DNA of 64,000 nt, taken from positions 3,100,001 through 3,164,000 of the forward strand of contig NC_014158.1 in NCBI RefSeq assembly GCF_000092225.1, written 5' to 3'. The DNA comes from Tsukamurella paurometabola DSM 20162. Lineage in GTDB: Bacteria > Actinomycetota > Actinomycetes > Mycobacteriales > Mycobacteriaceae. Shown piece by piece: positions 1 to 8,086 of the stretch (the stretch's first letter is position 1; every line of letters begins with the position of its first letter). The notes below the pieces were generated by a model, which saw nothing but the letters and a program-made list of their open reading frames with translations, did not search any database and was not told the DNA's origin. A program made the position numbers and the translations under genes.

Positions 1-12
1 GATACTGAGGCG

Positions 13-459
13 GTGACCCCGCGCGCTCCGGACGACCTGCTGCCGCACCTGCGACGCGCGCGTGATCACGCCGATCGCAATTACGCCGAACCGCTCGACC
101 TGGCGACACTCGCGGCGATCGCCGGCGTCAGCAAGTTCCACTTCCAGCGGCTGTTCACCGCCACGTACGGCCTCTCGCCCGCCGAGCACCTCAGCCGCCG
201 CCGGATCGAGCGCGCCCAGGACCTGCTGCGCGCCACCAATCTCACGGTGACCGAGGTGTGTACGGCGGTCGGCTTCACCAGCCTGGGGTCCTTCAGCAGC
301 CGGTTCCGGGAGTTGGTGGGCGAGTCGCCGACGCAGTTCCGCCTCCGGTGGTCCGACGGGGCGCCGCGCATCCCCAGTTGCTACATCTTCATGGCGGGTT
401 TGGCGGAGCGCCATGTCACCGCAAGCGAGGAGAAGCCGGATGGTCCCGCGCCCGCCTAG
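13..459 (+). CDS. AraC-family transcriptional regulator (DNA-binding domain only)
   Basis: A 148-residue protein made almost entirely of an AraC/XylS DNA-binding domain (about residues 10-112). Two helix-turn-helix units are visible: ATLAAIAGVSKFHFQRLF, then TVTEVCTAVGFTSLGSFSSRFRELVGESPTQFR. There is no N-terminal ligand-binding domain, so it may be a short regulator of the type found beside VOC genes. Only 12 bases precede the GTG start, so an upstream start outside the window cannot be excluded. It ends 9 bp before the VOC gene on the same strand, so the two are probably cotranscribed and it probably controls that gene. The family call is secure; target and effector are unknown. Confidence 0.85.
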   Translation: MTPRAPDDLLPHLRRARDHADRNYAEPLDLATLAAIAGVSKFHFQRLFTATYGLSPAEHLSRRRIERAQDLLRATNLTVTEVCTAVGFTSLGSFSSRFRELVGESPTQFRLRWSDGAPRIPSCYIFMAGLAERHVTASEEKPDGPAPA

Positions 460-468
460 GGTCGATCC

Positions 469-915
469 ATGCTCATCAAGAACATCTCTCTCGTTTCCCT
501 CTGGGTTCGCGATCTCGATGCGGCCCTGTCCTTCTACACCGAGATCATGGGCTTCGAGCCCCGCGACGACATCAGCATGGGCCCGGATTTCCGGTGGGTC
601 ATCATCGCGCACCCTTCTCAGCCAGAGCTCCAGATCCACCTGACCACCCCGTCGAAACCGCTCTCGGACGACCTGATCGCCGCGATGCAGCGGGCCCAGG
701 CCGAGGGCGGGCTGCCCGGACTCGGCCTCGCCGTCGACGACTGCCGGGCCACCCACCAGGCGCTCTCGGCGAAGGGCGTCGAGTTCATCCAGCCGCCCGA
801 AGAGCGACCGTACGGAGTCGAGGCGATCATGCGCGATAACTCGGGCAATTGGATGGTGCTGGTCGAACATCGCGACTACACGCCGGAGGACTTCGAGGGC
901 GCCGACCTCGGCTGA
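469..915 (+). CDS. VOC superfamily (glyoxalase/bleomycin-resistance fold) protein
   Basis: A 148-residue protein with the paired beta-alpha-beta fold of the vicinal oxygen chelate superfamily. The N-terminal module begins NISLVSLWVRDLDAALSFYTE and the second contains the GLGLAVDDC strand followed by AKGVEF and the terminal MVLVEHRDY strand. Acidic and His residues near the strand ends could bind a metal, but the first-strand ligand His is not obvious. Such proteins include glyoxalases, dioxygenases and antibiotic-sequestering proteins; the substrate cannot be told here. It lies directly behind the AraC gene, as is usual for inducible resistance or detoxification pairs. Confidence 0.85.
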   Translation: MLIKNISLVSLWVRDLDAALSFYTEIMGFEPRDDISMGPDFRWVIIAHPSQPELQIHLTTPSKPLSDDLIAAMQRAQAEGGLPGLGLAVDDCRATHQALSAKGVEFIQPPEERPYGVEAIMRDNSGNWMVLVEHRDYTPEDFEGADLG

Positions 916-977
916 AGTCGAGATTCACCGCGTTCGCTGAGTGCGTCGCGGCCGGGGTCAGGTACGCCGAGTCCGCA

Positions 978-1022
978 ACGTGTCGGAAATTCTTGACACG
1001 TCGGGTTCTTCCGACATATTCT
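978..1022 (+). promoter_or_regulatory. Promoter/operator of the ArsR-AHSA1 pair
   Basis: A near-consensus -35 TTGACA at 993-998 and -10 TATTCT at 1017-1022 are separated by 18 bp, with the GTG start only 7 bp further on, so the transcript may be leaderless. Two inverted repeats overlap the promoter: TGTCGGAA (981-988) with TTCCGACA (1009-1016), and ACGTGTC (978-984) with GACACGT (995-1001). They are good candidates for the autoregulatory ArsR operator. Confidence 0.6.
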
Positions 1023-1028
1023 CTCGTC

Positions 1029-1349
1029 GTGACCACCGAGAGCGCCGACCGCGTCTTCGTCGCGCTTGCCAACCCGATACGCCGCGAACTGCTCCAAATC
1101 CTCCGGACCGGACCGCTCGCCGCCGGCGAACTGAGCGAACGCTTCACTCTCAGCCGGCCCGCGGTGACAGAACACCTCAAAGTGTTGCGTGAGGCCGGCC
1201 TGGTCGTGGACGAACCGTCGGGCCGCAGGCGGATCTACCGCCTGACCGCCGAGCCGCTCGCGGAACTCGAAGAATGGTTGCACCCTTTCGAGAAGTTCTG
1301 GCGCGCACGCCTATCCGCGCTCGCCACCGTCGCCGAGGAGTTGGAATGA
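1029..1349 (+). CDS. ArsR/SmtB-family winged-helix repressor
   Basis: A 106-residue winged-helix repressor. The recognition region reads GELSERFTLSRPAVTEHLKVLREAGLV and is followed by the wing GRRRIYRLTAEPL. No metal-binding CxC or acidic/His sensor motif is seen, which is usual for ArsR proteins paired with AHSA1 genes. The GTG at 1029 is preferred over an upstream ATG at 849 because the latter would overlap the VOC gene and add about 60 residues outside the domain, and because 1029 sits just after a clear promoter. Its stop overlaps the start of the AHSA1 gene by 4 bp, so the two are translationally coupled. Confidence 0.88.
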   Translation: MTTESADRVFVALANPIRRELLQILRTGPLAAGELSERFTLSRPAVTEHLKVLREAGLVVDEPSGRRRIYRLTAEPLAELEEWLHPFEKFWRARLSALATVAEELE

Positions 1350-1738
1350 CGAGCATCACCCTGGACCAGTTCGTGGCCGCAACCCCGGAGTCGGTCTGGC
1401 GAACCATTACGGAACCCGAACTGGTACAGCGCTGGTGGGCGTCCGGAGACATCTCCGACGAGGCGGGCCACGAGTTCACGCTCGATATGCCCGGTTTCGG
1501 CGCGCAACCGTGCCGTGTGATCGAGTCGGTACGACCGATTCGATTCAGCTACACCTTCACCACCGCATGGACTCTCACATGGGATCTGAAACCCGAGGGC
1601 AACGGGACACGGCTGTTCTTGGAACACAGCGGTTTCGACCTCCAGGACAAGCGAATGGCCGCAGCGTTCGAACGTATGGGACCGAGGTGGCGAGACGAGG
1701 TCCTCCCCCGTCTCGCCGCCACCGCCGAGGCCGCCTGA
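1346..1738 (+). CDS. SRPBCC/AHSA1 domain protein
   Basis: A 130-residue protein of the START-like SRPBCC superfamily, AHSA1 (activator of Hsp90 ATPase homologue) branch. It begins with ITLDQFVAATPESVWRTITE and continues with the W-W motif (ELVQRWWASGD) typical of this group, ending in a long C-terminal helix. The fold has a hydrophobic pocket for a small ligand, but no function is known. Its ATG overlaps the ArsR stop (ATGA), so it is the second gene of a two-gene operon under ArsR control. The ATG at 1346 is chosen because it restores the normal domain start. Confidence 0.85.
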   Translation: MTSITLDQFVAATPESVWRTITEPELVQRWWASGDISDEAGHEFTLDMPGFGAQPCRVIESVRPIRFSYTFTTAWTLTWDLKPEGNGTRLFLEHSGFDLQDKRMAAAFERMGPRWRDEVLPRLAATAEAA

Positions 1739-1766
1739 CGAACGCGCCGTCTGGAATGATCTGGGC

Positions 1767-2456
1767 GTGACCGAGAAACGCGTCCTGTCCGATCCGGTGA
1801 ACGCTTCGCTCGATGGGCCGCACCGCGGATTCCGCCGAACGAGCGGGCGTATCAGCCGATACGACCCCGATGTTTCGGTCTTCTTCGGACACCCGCGTGA
1901 CCTGACGGAGGCCGACTACGCCGATGTCGCCCGGCTCGCTGACCGCCGGGGGATCGTGCTGCTCCGCGATCGGACGACGCCCCTACCCGCAGCGTGGCGC
2001 GTGATGGAGACGGTGGGCCTTGTCCAATACAGCGGCGAGCACGTCCTGGGCGAGCCCGATCCTGCCGCCCTCAGGCTGACCACCGACGATGTCGGGGAAA
2101 TGACTGCGCTGGTCGAACGGACCAATCCGGGACCGTTCCTGCCGCGCACCGTCGAACTGGGCACGTACCTGGGCCTGCGGAACGCGAGCGGTTCACTCAT
2201 CGCCATGGCGGGAGAGCGCATGCACCCACCGGGGTGGACGGAGATCAGCGCCGTGTGCACCACGCCCGAAGCCCGCGGCCGCGGTCTCGCCTCGCGACTG
2301 ATCCGCGCCGTCGCCCACGGCATCCGCGCCCGGGGGGAGGTGCCCTTCCTGCACACCTCCGACGACAATCCCGCGCGGTCGCTGTACGAATCGATGGGAT
2401 TCGTGCACACCCGCACGGTGCCCCTCGAGGTGATCGCGACCGGGAGCGACCGTTGA
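1767..2456 (+). CDS. GNAT-family N-acetyltransferase
   Basis: A 229-residue protein whose C-terminal half is a GNAT acetyl-CoA-dependent acetyltransferase of the FR47-like type. The pyrophosphate-binding loop is visible as ARGRGLASRLI (near residue 172), followed by the motif-B region DDNPARSLYESMGF. The first 100 residues are poorly conserved and probably form an N-terminal GNAT-like half. It starts at a GTG 28 bp after the AHSA1 gene and overlaps the start of the downstream deacetylase by 4 bp. The acceptor substrate is unknown. Confidence 0.82.
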   Translation: MTEKRVLSDPVNASLDGPHRGFRRTSGRISRYDPDVSVFFGHPRDLTEADYADVARLADRRGIVLLRDRTTPLPAAWRVMETVGLVQYSGEHVLGEPDPAALRLTTDDVGEMTALVERTNPGPFLPRTVELGTYLGLRNASGSLIAMAGERMHPPGWTEISAVCTTPEARGRGLASRLIRAVAHGIRARGEVPFLHTSDDNPARSLYESMGFVHTRTVPLEVIATGSDR

Positions 2457-3268
2457 CCGGCGTACGCGGCGTCGATCGGCGTGGCCTCCTCGCGCTCCTC
2501 GCCGCCGGCACGATCAGCGTTCTCTCCGGATGTGCCGCATCGGCGCCCGCGATCACCGAGGACGACACACCGCCCTCGCCGCCGGCTCCGGGGCCGGGGG
2601 AACCGCTGTTCCACCCGCCGGCGCCGGGCACGCCGCGGACGCCCATCCCGTCAGCACCGATCACTCGCCTCCCCGGTCCCGGCCGCAGCCTGGCGCTCAC
2701 GGTCGACGACGGCGCGAATGCCGATGTCGTCGGCGCATATGCCCGATTCGCTCGGGACACGGGTGCGCGCCTCACGTTCTTCGTCACCGGGAGCTTTCCG
2801 GGTTGGACGGCGCACCGGGACACGCTCCGCCCCCTCGTCGATGCGGGGCAGGTGCAATTGGTGAATCACACTTGGAGCCACCCGTCCTTGCTCACACTGT
2901 CGGGCACCGGCGTCGCCCGCGAACTGAACCGCACCAAGGACTTTCTGCGTCAGCAGTTCGGCGTGGACGGAACCCCCTATTACCGGCCGCCGTTCGGCTA
3001 CCGCAACGCCGCAGTCGACGCCATCGCCGCCGACCTCGGATTCACGGTGCCTGCCTTGTGGTTCGGGTCCTTGTCCGACTCGGGCCTGATCACCGAGCAA
3101 TACCTGCTCGACTGCGCTCGCAAGTACTTCCGCGAGCAGGCGATCGTCATCGGGCACGCGAACCACCCGACGGTGACTCGGGTCTACCCGCAGCTGGCCG
3201 AGATCATCCGCTCCCGGAACCTCCAGCTGGTCACCCTCGACGATGTCCTTGCGCCACCACGCCGATAG
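2453..3268 (+). CDS. Polysaccharide deacetylase (CE4/NodB) lipoprotein
   Basis: A 271-residue exported protein. The TTG start overlaps the preceding stop (TTGA) and gives a signal peptide with a twin-Arg pair (R9-R10), a hydrophobic stretch and a lipobox L-S-G-C with Cys27, then a Pro-rich spacer. The NodB-type carbohydrate esterase 4 core follows: TVDD (catalytic/metal Asp85-Asp86), NHTWSH (metal His139 and His143) and RPPFGYRN. This predicts a metal-dependent deacetylase of N-acetylated cell-wall or environmental glycans on the outer face of the membrane. A longer upstream reading was rejected because it runs through the GNAT gene in another frame. Confidence 0.85.
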   Translation: MTGVRGVDRRGLLALLAAGTISVLSGCAASAPAITEDDTPPSPPAPGPGEPLFHPPAPGTPRTPIPSAPITRLPGPGRSLALTVDDGANADVVGAYARFARDTGARLTFFVTGSFPGWTAHRDTLRPLVDAGQVQLVNHTWSHPSLLTLSGTGVARELNRTKDFLRQQFGVDGTPYYRPPFGYRNAAVDAIAADLGFTVPALWFGSLSDSGLITEQYLLDCARKYFREQAIVIGHANHPTVTRVYPQLAEIIRSRNLQLVTLDDVLAPPRR

Positions 3269-3289
3269 CAGCACGCCGACCCTGTCGTC

Positions 3290-3317
3290 TTGACAGTGGT
3301 TGGTATCCTCAACTAGT
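3290..3317 (+). promoter_or_regulatory. Possible promoter of the MFS gene
   Basis: In the 161-bp gap before the MFS gene there is a perfect TTGACA at 3290-3295 and an AT-rich ACTAGT at 3312-3317 with a 16-bp spacer, leaving a leader of about 105 nt. The -10 is weak, so this is tentative. No other element was recognised in the gap. Confidence 0.3.
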
Positions 3318-3429
3318 GGTTCTTTGCGGCCACTCGTTCTGATCTCCGTGTATCTACCTGGCACGGCCTGCGGGCATCCAAGGCGGCACGCAACGTCGCG
3401 GCGATGCAGCCGCGGGAAGGATACCCCCG

Positions 3430-4671
3430 GTGACCGCCACCAGTACCGCGCCCGAGGCCGAAGCCACGCAGACCGGCCCCTCGCTCCTCTCCGTCGCCGG
3501 GCCCACCTACTTCCCCATCGCCTTCGTCGCGCGGCTGCCATTCGCGATGATGGTCGTCGGCGTGCTGACGCTCGTCGTCGCCGGCCGCGAATCGCTGGCC
3601 TTCGGCGGCCTCAGCTCCGCGATGGTCGGTCTCGGCGCCGCAGCCGTCGGGCCGCTCGTCGGCGCCGCCGCCGACCGCTTCGGGCAGCGCCGGGCCGTGC
3701 TCGCCGCCGGGATCGTCAACAGCCTTGCGCTGCTTCTGATGACGTGGGTCGTTTTCAGTTCGCTACCCGGGTGGGCCGTACTCGCCTCGGCCGCCTTCGT
3801 GGGCGCATCGGCGCCGCAGGTCGGCCCGATGTCACGCAGTCGCCTCGTCGCGATGATCACCACTCGGTTACCTGTGCGGCGACGCGCGCAAACCCTGTTG
3901 TCCACCATGGCCTACGAGTCCGCTGCTGACGAAGTGATCTTCGTCTTCGGGCCGGTGATCGTGGGCCTGCTCGCGACCACCATGAACGTCGCGGCCCCGA
4001 TGGTCGGCGCCGCAGTGCTCACCGCGATCTTCGTGACCGCCTTCGCTCTGCACCCCAGCGGTCGTGCTGTTCCCGCGGCGGCCAGCGGCGCGGTTGTACA
4101 GGCCCCCGCACGCGAACTGCTGCGCCCCGCGGTCATCGTCGTCGTGGTGGGCGTTTTCGGGATGGGGCTGTTCTTCGGCTCGACCCTCACCGGCCTCACT
4201 GCCTTCATGCGCGACGCCGGCAATGCCGAGTCGGCCGGGCTCTACTACGGCGTGATGGGCGTGGGCTCAGCCGCCCTCGCGCTGGGCTCGGCACTCCTAC
4301 CTCAGCGATTCACCCTCGCGGCCCGCTGGGTCGCGTTCGCCTCCGTGCTGGTGCTGGGTGCCACCGTCATGGCCCTCGCGCCCTCGCTCCCCTGGCTGGT
4401 GCTCGGTTTGGCGGTCGCCGGGATCGGCGTGGGGCCCACTCTGGTCACCAACTTCAGCCTGGGCGCCGACCGGAGCCCGGTAGGCCGTTCCGCCACCGTG
4501 ATGACGATCATGGGATCGGCGGTCATACTCGGGCAGTCGACCGCCTCGGCCGTGAACGGACTACTCGCGGAGAACGTCGGTACCGCCGCAGCGCAGGCCG
4601 CGCCCGTGGTCGCCGCTCTCGTCGTGCTCAGCGCCGGTGTGGCGAACGCGACGCTCGCGCGCCGTCGCTAG
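3430..4671 (+). CDS. MFS transporter (drug-exporter-like)
   Basis: A 413-residue integral membrane protein with about 12 hydrophobic segments and the major facilitator loop 2-3 signature (AAADRFGQRRAV, residues about 79-90). The N-terminal 25 residues are hydrophilic; the second half begins after a cytoplasmic loop near residue 215. Single-polypeptide MFS carriers with this layout usually export small molecules by proton antiport, but the substrate is not readable. The start is a GTG with GGGAAGGA 12 bp upstream. It is followed after 9 bp by a Nudix gene, with which it may be cotranscribed. Confidence 0.85.
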   Translation: MTATSTAPEAEATQTGPSLLSVAGPTYFPIAFVARLPFAMMVVGVLTLVVAGRESLAFGGLSSAMVGLGAAAVGPLVGAAADRFGQRRAVLAAGIVNSLALLLMTWVVFSSLPGWAVLASAAFVGASAPQVGPMSRSRLVAMITTRLPVRRRAQTLLSTMAYESAADEVIFVFGPVIVGLLATTMNVAAPMVGAAVLTAIFVTAFALHPSGRAVPAAASGAVVQAPARELLRPAVIVVVVGVFGMGLFFGSTLTGLTAFMRDAGNAESAGLYYGVMGVGSAALALGSALLPQRFTLAARWVAFASVLVLGATVMALAPSLPWLVLGLAVAGIGVGPTLVTNFSLGADRSPVGRSATVMTIMGSAVILGQSTASAVNGLLAENVGTAAAQAAPVVAALVVLSAGVANATLARRR

Positions 4672-4680
4672 GCTGCAATA

Positions 4681-5145
4681 GTGACTGCCACCAGTGCCGG
4701 ACTACTCCTGTACCGCATCATCGGTACGGGCGAGCCCGAGGTGCTGATCGGACACATGGGCGGTCCCTTCTGGAGCCGAAAGGACCGGCACGGCTGGTCG
4801 ATTCCGAAAGGCCTGTACACCGACGAAGAGCCACTCGCCGCGGCCGAGCGCGAGTTCGCCGAGGAGCTCGGATCACCCGCGCCCTCAGGCCCGACGGTGC
4901 CGCTCGGCTCGGTACGCCAGTCCAGCGGCAAGACGGTGACGGTCTTCGCGCGCCAGGGCGACTTCGACGCCGACCACATCAGCTCGAACGAGTTCGACAT
5001 CGAGTGGCCGCGCGGATCTGGCCGGATGCGCAGCTTCCCGGAAGTCGACCGGGCCGGGTGGTTCAGCCTCGACCAGGCGGCCGAGAAGCTGGTGAAGGCG
5101 CAGGGAGCGTTCCTGGATCGGTTGCGCGCACACCTGAGCGCATAG
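4681..5145 (+). CDS. Nudix hydrolase
   Basis: A 154-residue Nudix hydrolase of the branch that starts with TSAGLLLYR and has the W-S-I-P-K-G lead-in. The catalytic box runs from Gly44 to Gly64 and keeps the REFAEELG core with the metal-binding glutamates, but the loop between the first Gly and REF is one residue shorter than the usual 23-residue box (EEP instead of EDP-type spacing). Proteins of this subgroup cleave nucleoside diphosphate derivatives; the substrate is unknown. Its 3' end overlaps an antisense MFS remnant. Confidence 0.85.
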   Translation: MTATSAGLLLYRIIGTGEPEVLIGHMGGPFWSRKDRHGWSIPKGLYTDEEPLAAAEREFAEELGSPAPSGPTVPLGSVRQSSGKTVTVFARQGDFDADHISSNEFDIEWPRGSGRMRSFPEVDRAGWFSLDQAAEKLVKAQGAFLDRLRAHLSA

Positions 5146-5326
5146 CCCAGACCACGACGACGCACACCAGCGATGCCGCTGCGGCCGCCCAGGCAACCGT
5201 GTTCCAGCCGACGATCGCGCTCGCGGAACCGGTAGCCAGCACCCCGGCGATCGTCACCCCGAGCGACGAGCCGATGTAGCGGGCCGTGTTGTTCACGCCG
5301 CTTCCCATCGCGGCGGCACTGCGCGA
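5063..5326 (-). pseudogene. C-terminal remnant of a DHA2-type MFS transporter
   Basis: On the minus strand the frame reads SAAAMGSGVNNTARYIGSSLG, the conserved last-third motif of 14-TM DHA2 drug transporters, followed by two membrane segments and a natural-looking tail. Immediately upstream are two in-frame stops (about 5327-5332) and no preceding transporter sequence, so only the last roughly 85 codons remain. It overlaps the 3' end of the Nudix gene. A degraded fragment left by deletion is the simplest reading. Confidence 0.65.
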
Positions 5327-5353
5327 GCGTCATCAGATGCTCACGCCCGTCCC

Positions 5354-5599
5354 CTAGTTGCGGTAGTCCTCGACCACCGGCGCCGGCCGCACCGCAGCAT
5401 CGTCGGGGTTCTCGCCGAACTCACGCTTCGCCTTCCGCTGTCGCAGCAGATCCCAGGCTTGATCGAGCTGCTGCTCCAGCCCCTGCAGCTCGGCATTCTC
5501 CTGTTCGGCGTCGATCTCGCCCGCCGCGAGCTTGCGCCGCAACTCGTGTTCGGTGTCGATGAGGTGCTGAATGCGGGTGTGGATCGCATCGTCGGTCAT
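5354..5599 (-). CDS. DUF2630 family protein
   Basis: An 81-residue acidic, highly helical protein. It starts MTDDAIHTRIQHLIDTEHEL and continues as a Glu/Gln/Arg-rich likely coiled coil with the LxQAWDLLRQRxAKREFGENP motif that defines DUF2630, a small family almost confined to actinobacteria. Function is unknown. It is a lone minus-strand gene between the MFS remnant and the CoA-transferase gene. Confidence 0.85.
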   Translation of the reverse strand: MTDDAIHTRIQHLIDTEHELRRKLAAGEIDAEQENAELQGLEQQLDQAWDLLRQRKAKREFGENPDDAAVRPAPVVEDYRN

Positions 5600-5697
5600 G
5601 TCCCGATCCTGCCACTGATTCGGCGGATTTTCGCCCCCGGAACAGGTTCCCGTGGGGCTAGAGTACCAATCGAGCGGTGACGGAGGTCACACCAGGA

Positions 5698-7701
5698 ATG
5701 AGGGAGCAAATGACGATCGATCCGGTTCTGACCCGCACCAGCGCCTCACCGATCCGGGACAAGGTGGTGACCGCCGACGAAGCCGTACGCCTCATCCGCA
5801 ACGGCGACTACCTCGTGGTGGAGGGATTCGCCGGCCAGGGCTACGCGGAAGAACTGGTGCTCGCACTGGAGCGCCGATATCTCGCCAGCGGCAACCCGAA
5901 GGATCTCTCGCTCGTGTTCACCGTGGCTCAGGGCGACCGCGGTGATCGCGGCTTCGTCCACCTGTGCCACGACGGCATGCTCAAGCGCTCTATGGGTGGT
6001 CACTACGGTATGGCGCCCGCGCTGCAGAAGCTCGCCGTCTCCGGCGGAATCGAGGCCTACAACCTGCCGCAGGGCGTGCTCGCTCAGTTGGTCCGCGATA
6101 CCGGCGCCGGCAAACCGGGCCTGCTCACCCGGGTGGGCCTGGGCACCTTCGCCGATCCGCGCCTGGGCGGCGGCAAGGTCAACGACATCACCGTCGAGGA
6201 TCGCGTCCGGATCATGGAGATCGACGGCGAAGAGTATCTGTTCTACAAGGCTTTCGACCGGCTCGACGTCGCCTTTCTTCGCGGTACCACCGCGGATCCC
6301 GCGGGCAACGTCACGATGGAGAAAGAATCGCTCACGCTTGAGGCGTTGGAGATCGCGATCGCGGTGCACAACAAGGGTGGCCTCGTGATCGTGCAGGTGG
6401 AGCGGATCGCCGAACGCGGGTCGCTGCACCCGCGCGATGTGAAGATCCCCGGCGTTCTGGTCGATTGCGTCGTCCTCGCCACCTCTCCCGAGCGGCACAC
6501 CCAGTCCTGGGGATCGCAGTACAACCCGAGCATGAGCGGCGAGATCCGCCAGCCCATGTCCCGGGTGGCCGCGATGCCCCTCGATCCTCGCAAGGTGATC
6601 GCCCGCCGCGCGGCGATGGAACTGCGCCCCAATTCCGTGGTGAACCTGGGCATCGGGGTGCCGGAGGGGGTCGCCGCCGTCGCGACCGAAGAGGGCATCC
6701 TGGACTACCTCACACTGACGGCGGAGCCCGGGGTGATCGGCGGGATGCCCGCCGGTGGAACTGATTTCGGATCGGCGGTCAATCCAGACGCGATCCTCGC
6801 ACAACCCTCGCAATTCGACTTCTACGACGGTGGTGGCCTGGACGCGGCCTTCCTCGGCCTTGCGCAGGCCGATCAACACGGCAACGTGAACGTCAGCCGC
6901 TTCGGCCCGCGGCTCGCAGGCGCCGGCGGATTCATCAACATCAGCCAGAACGCGAAGGCGGTCTACTTCCTCGGCACATTCCTCGCTCCCGCACACACCG
7001 AGGTGGTGGACGGAGCCATCGTCACCACGCAGGGACCAGCGGCTCCGAAATTCCTCAAAGACGTCGATCAGCGCACCTTCTCCGGCGAATACGCCGTGCG
7101 CAGCGGCCAGCCCGTCATGTTCATCACCGAACGCTGCGTCTTCGTACTCACCGAACGCGGTATGGAACTCACCGAGATCGCACCCGGAGTGGACCTCCAG
7201 CGCGATGTTCTGGACCTCATCGAGTTCGAACCGGTCATGGACACGCCACCGGTCACCATGGACGCCAGGATCTTCCGTGACCAGCCGATGGGACTCGGTG
7301 ATGACTTGCTGACCGTTCCGCTCGAGGCGCGGTTCAGTTACGACGAGAAGCGCAACATCTTCTTCCTCAATCTGGAGGGAATCGCGGTTCGTACCGAAGA
7401 AGACATTCAAGGCGCATTCGTCGAGATCGATCAGCGACTCGCGGCCATCGGGCGTCAGGTGAACATGGTGGTCAACTACGACAACTTCTCACTGCCGCCC
7501 GAATTGGCGGATAGCTTCGCAGCGTGCGTCCGCACCACGAATCGATACTGTGAGACCGTGACTCGCTATACGACCTCGGCATTCCTCAGGCTCAAACTGG
7601 CAGATCATCTTGCCGATCGGGGCCTGGCACCGCATCTCTACGAGAGCCGCGGGGAAGCGATCTCCGCATCCCACTCCCCCGACGGTGGCACCTCCGCATG
7701 A
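5698..7701 (+). CDS. Fused two-subunit acyl-CoA:acetate/3-ketoacid CoA-transferase with C-terminal extension
   Basis: A 667-residue family-I CoA-transferase in which the alpha and beta halves are fused, as in YdiF and propionate CoA-transferase. The first half starts KVVTADEAVRLIRNGDYLVV. The second starts RKVIARRAAMELRPNSVVNLGIGVPEGV and carries the catalytic glutamate in AEPGVIGG. Fused enzymes of this kind are usually about 520 residues; here another 130 or so residues follow (from about residue 535), a separate alpha/beta domain resembling an STAS-like module. The enzyme would move CoA between a carboxylic acid and acetyl-CoA or another acyl-CoA. The start is uncertain: GTG 5677, ATG 5698 (GGAGG 11 nt upstream, chosen) or ATG 5710. 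The downstream zinc-finger gene overlaps it by 4 bp. Confidence 0.85.
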   Translation: MREQMTIDPVLTRTSASPIRDKVVTADEAVRLIRNGDYLVVEGFAGQGYAEELVLALERRYLASGNPKDLSLVFTVAQGDRGDRGFVHLCHDGMLKRSMGGHYGMAPALQKLAVSGGIEAYNLPQGVLAQLVRDTGAGKPGLLTRVGLGTFADPRLGGGKVNDITVEDRVRIMEIDGEEYLFYKAFDRLDVAFLRGTTADPAGNVTMEKESLTLEALEIAIAVHNKGGLVIVQVERIAERGSLHPRDVKIPGVLVDCVVLATSPERHTQSWGSQYNPSMSGEIRQPMSRVAAMPLDPRKVIARRAAMELRPNSVVNLGIGVPEGVAAVATEEGILDYLTLTAEPGVIGGMPAGGTDFGSAVNPDAILAQPSQFDFYDGGGLDAAFLGLAQADQHGNVNVSRFGPRLAGAGGFINISQNAKAVYFLGTFLAPAHTEVVDGAIVTTQGPAAPKFLKDVDQRTFSGEYAVRSGQPVMFITERCVFVLTERGMELTEIAPGVDLQRDVLDLIEFEPVMDTPPVTMDARIFRDQPMGLGDDLLTVPLEARFSYDEKRNIFFLNLEGIAVRTEEDIQGAFVEIDQRLAAIGRQVNMVVNYDNFSLPPELADSFAACVRTTNRYCETVTRYTTSAFLRLKLADHLADRGLAPHLYESRGEAISASHSPDGGTSA

Positions 7702-8036
7702 GTGGAATCGATCTCACGGCCCAACCCAGCGGCACCGGCTGCCAGGAGTGCGATGCCGCTGGCGGGTGGTGGTTCCATCTTCGGCGCTGCGCCCAGTGCG
7801 GGCACGTGGGCTGCTGCGACTCATCACCCAGCAGGCATGCCAGTCGGCACGCCCTGGAGACGGATCACCCGGTGATGCAGAGCTTCGAACCAGGCGAGGA
7901 CTGGTTCTGGGACTTTCGTACCCAGCTCGTCTTCGAGGGCCCCGATCTGGCAGAACCCACGAGTCATCCCACGGATCAGCCGGCGCCGGGCCCACACGGT
8001 CGGGTGCCGGCCGATTGGATGCAGCACCTGAACTGA
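7698..8036 (+). CDS. UBP-type zinc finger protein
   Basis: A 112-residue protein with a ubiquitin-hydrolase-type (UBP/BUZ) zinc finger. The pattern of Cys and His is clear: GCQEC, then RCAQCGHVGCCD, then HASRHALETDHPVM and a C-terminal GEDWFWDF strand. In eukaryotes the domain binds the ubiquitin C terminus; actinobacterial stand-alone copies are of unknown role. The ATG overlaps the CoA-transferase stop (ATGA), suggesting translational coupling, though a functional link is not obvious. Confidence 0.85.
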   Translation: MSGIDLTAQPSGTGCQECDAAGGWWFHLRRCAQCGHVGCCDSSPSRHASRHALETDHPVMQSFEPGEDWFWDFRTQLVFEGPDLAEPTSHPTDQPAPGPHGRVPADWMQHLN

Positions 8037-8086
8037 CGGGCCCCGTACCGTCGACGGTGACGCCCGGCCGACGGAAGGGACGACTC

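Noticed and set aside
5746-7410. A 554-codon open frame antisense to the CoA-transferase gene
   Set aside because: Long opposite-strand frames are common in high-GC coding DNA. Its sequence is His/Asp/Gly-rich with no domain, while the plus-strand frame has clear family motifs.
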